Assembly: GCF_024199795.1 (NCBI RefSeq) | Contig: NZ_JANADK010000001.1 | Location: forward strand, 9,042,001 to 9,106,000 | Direction of reading: 5' to 3' | Origin: Bradyrhizobium sp. CCGB01 | GTDB taxonomy: Bacteria; Pseudomonadota; Alphaproteobacteria; Rhizobiales; Xanthobacteraceae | Length of the DNA stretch: 64,000 nt | Shown here: in pieces, positions 60,414-64,000 of the stretch | Layout: every line of letters starts with the position of its first letter | How positions within the stretch are numbered: position 1 is the stretch's first letter | Program-made: the position numbers and the translations under genes | The notes under the pieces: generated by a model | What the model was told of the DNA's origin: nothing | The model's database searches: none | What the model saw: the letters and a program-made list of their open reading frames with translations, nothing else

Positions 60414-61388
60414 ATGGACGCCGCGACCATCAGCACCGACATTCGCCTTCGTGAGGGCTCCTCGATCGCGCAGCGGCTTGTCATGTCCGCCTTCGCGGCG
60501 GCCGTCGCGCTGTGCTTCACGCCGGGCCTGTTCACACGCGATCCGCTGGAAATCATCATATCGGTGGTTGCGCTGCTCGTGGGAGCCGGGTTCGTCGGCG
60601 GCATCATGCTGGCGCCGGCGGTGGTGTGGATCATCACGCCGAACGAGATCCTGATCGGGCGACAAAGTCCGTTCGGAAAGCTTCGCACGAGGGTCGTCGC
60701 AAAAGACGACATCAGCGGATTGCAGGTTCCCGGCGGCAAGCGGGTAAAGGCGCGCTTTCAACTCGTCTTCACGCTTGCTTCCGGCGAGCGCCTGACATCC
60801 CCGCCGATCTCAGACGTCACCCATGTTCGCGACACCGTGGCCCGGATCGCTGCGCAGTTCGAAGTTCCCAATGTCGAGGAGCCGGTCAATCCGCTCGATG
60901 CCAGCAATCCCGAGATGCATCTCGGCGAGCCGCTCGAGGCATTTTCCGCGCGGGACATCCGCATCGTGTCGCTGATCGCGGTCGCGTTGTCCGCCGTGCC
61001 CTACGCGTACAAGCTCTGGCGCGGGTGGCCGCCCACGCATGTCGACATCCTGTTGCTGCCGCTTGGCGTGATTGCAGCGTTCGCCGTGCACCGTTACGCC
61101 AACCTCGTGACCGGCGCGTTCTGGATCATCCGCGAGAGCGACATCCGCGTCGAACGCCTGTGGGGCGACGGCACGCCGCGCGCGGACCATATCGAGGGGC
61201 CCGAGGTGAAGACGATCACCGTCGAGCGCCGCGGCCGCTCCGAGGACGAGCACTGCATCGTCACGATCCGATTGCGCTCGGGGCGGCGGTTTCGCAGCCC
61301 CCGCATCGGCTCTCGGCCAGAGGCCCGCGCCGTGGGGACCGAAATCGTCCGGCGGCTCGGGATTTCGCCGGAGAGCAACAAGATCTAG
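60414..61388 (+). CDS. Membrane protein with internal duplication, unknown function
   Basis: 324 aa, no family recognised. Two units of the same plan: two membrane helices (about 25-75 and 185-232) followed by a beta-rich cytoplasmic domain. Matching blocks: VVWIITPNEILIGR against AFWIIRESDIRVER, and SGERLTSPPISDVTHVRDTVARIAAQFEV against SGRRFRSPRIGSRPEARAVGTEIVRRLGI. The soluble domains may be PH-like, as in YdbT-type proteins. Alone, 79 bases after the thioredoxin gene. Confidence 0.7.
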   Translation: MDAATISTDIRLREGSSIAQRLVMSAFAAAVALCFTPGLFTRDPLEIIISVVALLVGAGFVGGIMLAPAVVWIITPNEILIGRQSPFGKLRTRVVAKDDISGLQVPGGKRVKARFQLVFTLASGERLTSPPISDVTHVRDTVARIAAQFEVPNVEEPVNPLDASNPEMHLGEPLEAFSARDIRIVSLIAVALSAVPYAYKLWRGWPPTHVDILLLPLGVIAAFAVHRYANLVTGAFWIIRESDIRVERLWGDGTPRADHIEGPEVKTITVERRGRSEDEHCIVTIRLRSGRRFRSPRIGSRPEARAVGTEIVRRLGISPESNKI

Positions 61389-61735
61389 CGCAGTGCCTGT
61401 TGGGTTGGACGATTTAGCCTCGAACTCGGTCTGAGCCTCTCCCGCTTGCGGGAGAGGTCGCGAAGGCGCGGGTGAGGGTTCTTTCCGCATCGGGAGTGTC
61501 CCATCGCGGAGACACCCTCTCCCCCGCCCTCCCCCGCACGCGGGGGAGGGAGCGCATCCAGCCCAGCGCTAGGCTTTTCGCGCCATCCCCTGTTTGTGGC
61601 ATTGCGAGAGCCCGTCAAAAAACCAAAGCATTCTCGTGACATACCAGCCGGGCGTGCCATTAACTTGCCATGAACATGCCCCTGAGATTTGATGGTTCCG
61701 AATGATTTGCGCTGTGGCAGCGGGGAGAGCTTGAA
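61389..61735. other. Intergenic region with a repeat
   Basis: No gene. Repeat family D copy 8 occupies 61436-61550; the rest (61551-61735) is the AT-richer promoter region of the L,D-transpeptidase gene, ending in GGGGAGAG before its ATG. Confidence 0.5.
61436..61550. repeat. Palindromic repeat, family D (copy 8)
   Basis: CCTCTCCCGCTTGCGGGAGAGG at the left, CCCTCCCCCGCACGCGGGGGAGGG at the right, with GCGGGTGAGGGTTC and GCGGAGACACCCTCTCCC between. Confidence 0.75.
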
Positions 61736-62329
61736 ATGACGGATTATCGTCGACTGACCGGGATGGTCGTGGCCGCGATCGGCTTGATCCTGTCCGCACC
61801 GCAAGCCATCGCCCAGCAGCCTGACCGCGGCGACGAGCCGGGTCTGGTCGCCGACGACGCCTACCAGCTCGAGCCGGAATGGCAGAAGCAGGTCGTGTAC
61901 TTCCGCACCACCGAAACGCCGGGCACCATCATCATCTCGACCGCCGAGCGGCATCTCTATTTGGTGCAGCCCGGCGGGCGCGCGATCCGTTACGGCATCG
62001 GCGTCGGCCGCGACGGCTTCCAGTGGCAGGGTCTGGTGAACATCACCAACAAGAAAGAGTGGCCGGACTGGACGCCGCCGCCGGAGATGATCCAGCGCCA
62101 GCCCTATCTGCCGCGCTTCATGGCCGGCGGCCCCGGCAATCCGCTCGGCGCCCGCGCCATGTATCTCGGCACCACGGTCTACCGCATCCACGGCACCAAC
62201 CGCCCCGACACGATCGGCACCAAGGTGTCCTCAGGCTGCTTCCGTCTGGTCAACCATGACGTCGCCGATCTCTACGATCGCGTCCCTGTTGGCACCAAGG
62301 TCGTCATCCGGCAGAAGCCCGAACTCTAA
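61736..62329 (+). CDS. L,D-transpeptidase (YkuD/ErfK family)
   Basis: 197 aa. Signal peptide 1-27 (ending AIAQ), then a YkuD domain with the catalytic His152 (YRIHGTNRP) and Cys168 (SSGCFRL), preceded by ERHLYLVQPGGRAIRYGIGVGRDGF. Periplasmic enzyme that makes 3-3 cross-links in peptidoglycan or attaches proteins to it. Single gene, followed by a palindrome. Confidence 0.92.
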   Translation: MTDYRRLTGMVVAAIGLILSAPQAIAQQPDRGDEPGLVADDAYQLEPEWQKQVVYFRTTETPGTIIISTAERHLYLVQPGGRAIRYGIGVGRDGFQWQGLVNITNKKEWPDWTPPPEMIQRQPYLPRFMAGGPGNPLGARAMYLGTTVYRIHGTNRPDTIGTKVSSGCFRLVNHDVADLYDRVPVGTKVVIRQKPEL

Positions 62330-62340
62330 GCTTATCGCTG

Positions 62341-62366
62341 GAGCATGATCCCCAGGGATCATGCTC
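62341..62366. terminator. Perfect palindrome behind the L,D-transpeptidase gene
   Basis: GAGCATGATCCC (62341-62352) and GGGATCATGCTC (62355-62366) are exact inverse repeats with a 2-base centre, 11 bases after the stop. It can work as a terminator hairpin or belong to the dispersed GAGCATGATCC-type repeats of this bacterial group. Confidence 0.6.
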
Positions 62367-62412
62367 TGCGCCCTCCCCCAAATTCCTTTTCCCGATTTTT
62401 CGAGAGAGCAAC

Positions 62413-63453
62413 ATGATGCGCACATTCCGAGGCGGCCTGCTGATCGGGCTCGCAGTCGCCGTGCTGGTCGCCGTCCTGGCCATCATCTATGAATTCTACG
62501 ATACCCGCACGCTGAAGCGCACCGTGCGCCGCGGCGAGGTGCTGTGCGGCGTCAACAAGGGCCTGCCGGGCTTCTCGATCCCGGACGACAAGGGCAACTG
62601 GACCGGCTTCGACGTCGATTTCTGCCGCGCGGTGGCCTCCGCGATCTTCAACGATCCGGGCAAGGCGAAGTTCGTCCCGCTCGACGCCGGCGAACGCTTC
62701 AAGGAATTGCAGAGCCGGAAAGTGGACATCCTCTCGCGCAACTCGACCTGGAGCATGGCGCGCGAGCTCGACTACGACCTCTATTTCCCCGCGGTCGCCT
62801 ATTACGACGGCGCAGGCTTCATGCTGCCGCGCTCGCGCAACAAGGAGACTTCGCTGGACCTGACCGGCAGCAAGGTCTGCGTGCAGGCCGGCACCACCAC
62901 GCTGCTCAACGTCGCCGATTACTTCAAAGCCAACAACATGAAGTATGAAGAGGTGAAGTTCGACAAGCTCGATGACGTGGTGAAGGCCTACGACACCGGC
63001 AAGTGCGACACGCTGTCGGCCGACGTCTCCCAGCTCTACGCGCTCAGGCTCAACCTCTCAAAGCCCGGCGACCACATGATCCTGCCGGATATGATCTCCA
63101 AGGAGCCGCTCGCTCCCGTCGTGCGCCAGCGCGACGACGACTGGATGATGATCGTGAAATGGACGCTCTACGCGATGATCAACGCCGAAGAGCTCGGCGT
63201 GACCTCGGAGAATATCGACGAGGCCCTGAAGTCGAAGAAGCCGGAAGTGATGCGCCTGGTCGGCACCGAGGGCAATTACGGCGAGCAGCTCGGCCTCACC
63301 AAGGACTGGGTCGTCCGCATCATCCGCCACGTCGGCAATTACGGCGAGATGTACGAGCGCAACATCGGCGAGAAGTCGAAGCTGAAGATCCCGCGCGGCA
63401 TGAACCAGCTGTGGAATGCAGGTGGTGTGCAGTATGCCCCGCCGATGAGGTAA
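62413..63453 (+). CDS. General L-amino-acid-type binding protein (AapJ/BztA-like), orphan
   Basis: 346 aa; starts at tandem ATGs 62413/62416. N terminus is a long hydrophobic segment (LLIGLAVAVLVAVLAIIYEFY) without a clear cleavage site, so it may stay membrane-anchored. SBP_bac_3 domain: LCGVNKGLPGFSIPDDKGNWTGFDVDFCRA and NSTWSMARELDYDLYF are AapJ-like. AapJ feeds the AapQMP general amino acid permease; no aapQMP genes follow here. Confidence 0.83.
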   Translation: MMRTFRGGLLIGLAVAVLVAVLAIIYEFYDTRTLKRTVRRGEVLCGVNKGLPGFSIPDDKGNWTGFDVDFCRAVASAIFNDPGKAKFVPLDAGERFKELQSRKVDILSRNSTWSMARELDYDLYFPAVAYYDGAGFMLPRSRNKETSLDLTGSKVCVQAGTTTLLNVADYFKANNMKYEEVKFDKLDDVVKAYDTGKCDTLSADVSQLYALRLNLSKPGDHMILPDMISKEPLAPVVRQRDDDWMMIVKWTLYAMINAEELGVTSENIDEALKSKKPEVMRLVGTEGNYGEQLGLTKDWVVRIIRHVGNYGEMYERNIGEKSKLKIPRGMNQLWNAGGVQYAPPMR

Positions 63454-63508
63454 CGGCGGTCTCACCGCCGTCACTGCGAGCTTGGGGCGGCCGCTCTCCA
63501 CACTCAAC

Positions 63509-63612
63509 TGTCATCGCCCGGCTTGACTGGGCGATCCAGTACGCCGCGGCCTCTCCGTAAATCACTTCTGTCTCTGGAATACTGGGTCGCCCGGTCAAGC
63601 CGGGCGACGACA
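63509..63612. repeat. Palindromic repeat, family C
   Basis: Outer arms TGTCATCGCCCGGCTTGAC and GTCAAGCCGGGCGACGACA pair with one mismatch, and GGGCGATCCAGTA faces TACTGGGTCGCCC-like sequence inside. Between converging genes. Confidence 0.7.
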
Positions 63613-63652
63613 CTGAGGGTGAGGCACGCGCTCGCGCCTCACGTCCGCTGCC

Positions 63653-64000
63653 TCAATACCCCCGCGTGCGCGCCAGTTGCTCGGTGTGGTAATTCGCATC
63701 GCCGAACAGTTCCTCGCACACCCTTGCGCGCTTCATGAAGAAGCCGATGTCGAACTGGTCGGTCATGCCCATGCCGCCGTGCATCTGCACGCCTTCCTGC
63801 ACCGCGCGCGTGGCGGTGGTGCCGGCGCGTGCCTTAGCGACGGCGACGGCTGAGGCGGCCTTGGCGACGTCGGCATCCAGTGCCTGGAGCGCCTTCATCG
63901 TGGCGGCACGGGTGATCTCGATGTCGACATAGAGTTCGGCGGCGCGGTGCTGGAGCGCCTGGAATTCGCCGATCAGCTTGCCGAACTGCTTTCTGTTCTT
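63653..64000 (-). CDS. Acyl-CoA dehydrogenase, C-terminal part (cut by window edge)
   Basis: Partial: 115 C-terminal residues, the gene continuing beyond 64000. The last helices carry family-typical KQFGKLIGEFQALQHRAAELYVDIE and VQMHGGMGMTDQFDIGFFMKRAR, the latter including the HGGxG loop near the flavin. Oxidises an acyl-CoA to the enoyl-CoA with FAD; chain specificity cannot be read from this part. Confidence 0.9.
   Translation of the reverse strand, partial: KNRKQFGKLIGEFQALQHRAAELYVDIEITRAATMKALQALDADVAKAASAVAVAKARAGTTATRAVQEGVQMHGGMGMTDQFDIGFFMKRARVCEELFGDANYHTEQLARTRGY

Noticed and set aside
1-64000. tRNA, rRNA, transposase, integrase or attachment site
   Set aside because: I scanned for T-loop-like motifs, conserved rRNA blocks and transposase motifs by eye and saw none; short RNA genes could still be missed.

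Overview
The window looks like chromosomal DNA of a Bradyrhizobium-type alphaproteobacterium (Bradyrhizobium, or the closely related Rhodopseudomonas). Reasons: high GC throughout; a BjaI/BjaR-type quorum-sensing pair; a CYP199A-type P450 with its ferredoxin; many ABC transporters of the branched-chain-amino-acid type; and dense families of palindromic intergenic repeats typical of this group. I see no rRNA, tRNA, transposase, phage or CRISPR locus.

Layout. 1-3.7 kb: a BoxR-type benzoyl-CoA regulator coupled to a group II truncated hemoglobin, a B12-binding protein carrying the CarH/LitR photoreceptor signature, a transglutaminase-like protein, a 3' fragment of a second globin gene next to a palindromic repeat, and a PRC-barrel protein. 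3.8-9.6 kb: a Kef-type antiporter, then a divergent IclR regulator / Rieske oxygenase plus glutamine-synthetase-like enzyme. 9.9-13.3 kb: a TonB-dependent siderophore receptor and an AraC regulator. 13.5-16.8 kb: a livFGMH transporter without a binding protein. 17.1-19.1 kb: the bjaR-bjaI locus with a lux-type box and a small gene coupled to bjaI.

19.4-29.0 kb is a shikimate (quinate) catabolic operon: LysR regulator, shikimate dehydrogenase homologue, complete LivKHMGF-type importer, a Gfo/Idh/MocA dehydrogenase and a 3-dehydroshikimate dehydratase fused to an HPPD-like domain. Import plus oxidation plus dehydration would deliver protocatechuate. 29.2-38.4 kb continues the aromatic theme: two binding proteins without permeases, a type II NADH dehydrogenase, a CYP199A-type P450 with its [2Fe-2S] ferredoxin, a feruloyl-CoA synthetase and two MarR regulators.

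38.6-49.1 kb is a nitrogen-scavenging region: allophanate hydrolase (atzF), and an opposing operon of dipeptide-type ABC transporter genes, atzG-atzE-atzH and a GntR regulator, with no cyanuric acid hydrolase. Three copies of one palindromic repeat family lie in this operon, one of them translated in frame inside the fused transporter ATPase. 49.3-64 kb: an aminoglycoside-phosphotransferase-fold protein with a degenerate catalytic loop; an orphan UgpB; an orphan TRAP binding protein fused transcriptionally to a histidine kinase, a receiver-kinase hybrid and an OmpR regulator; an ECF sigma factor; a CcdA/TlpA-like redox pair; an internally duplicated membrane protein; an L,D-transpeptidase; an orphan AapJ-like protein; and the 3' end of an acyl-CoA dehydrogenase gene cut by the window edge.

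All function names come from reading motifs and recalling families; no database search was run.
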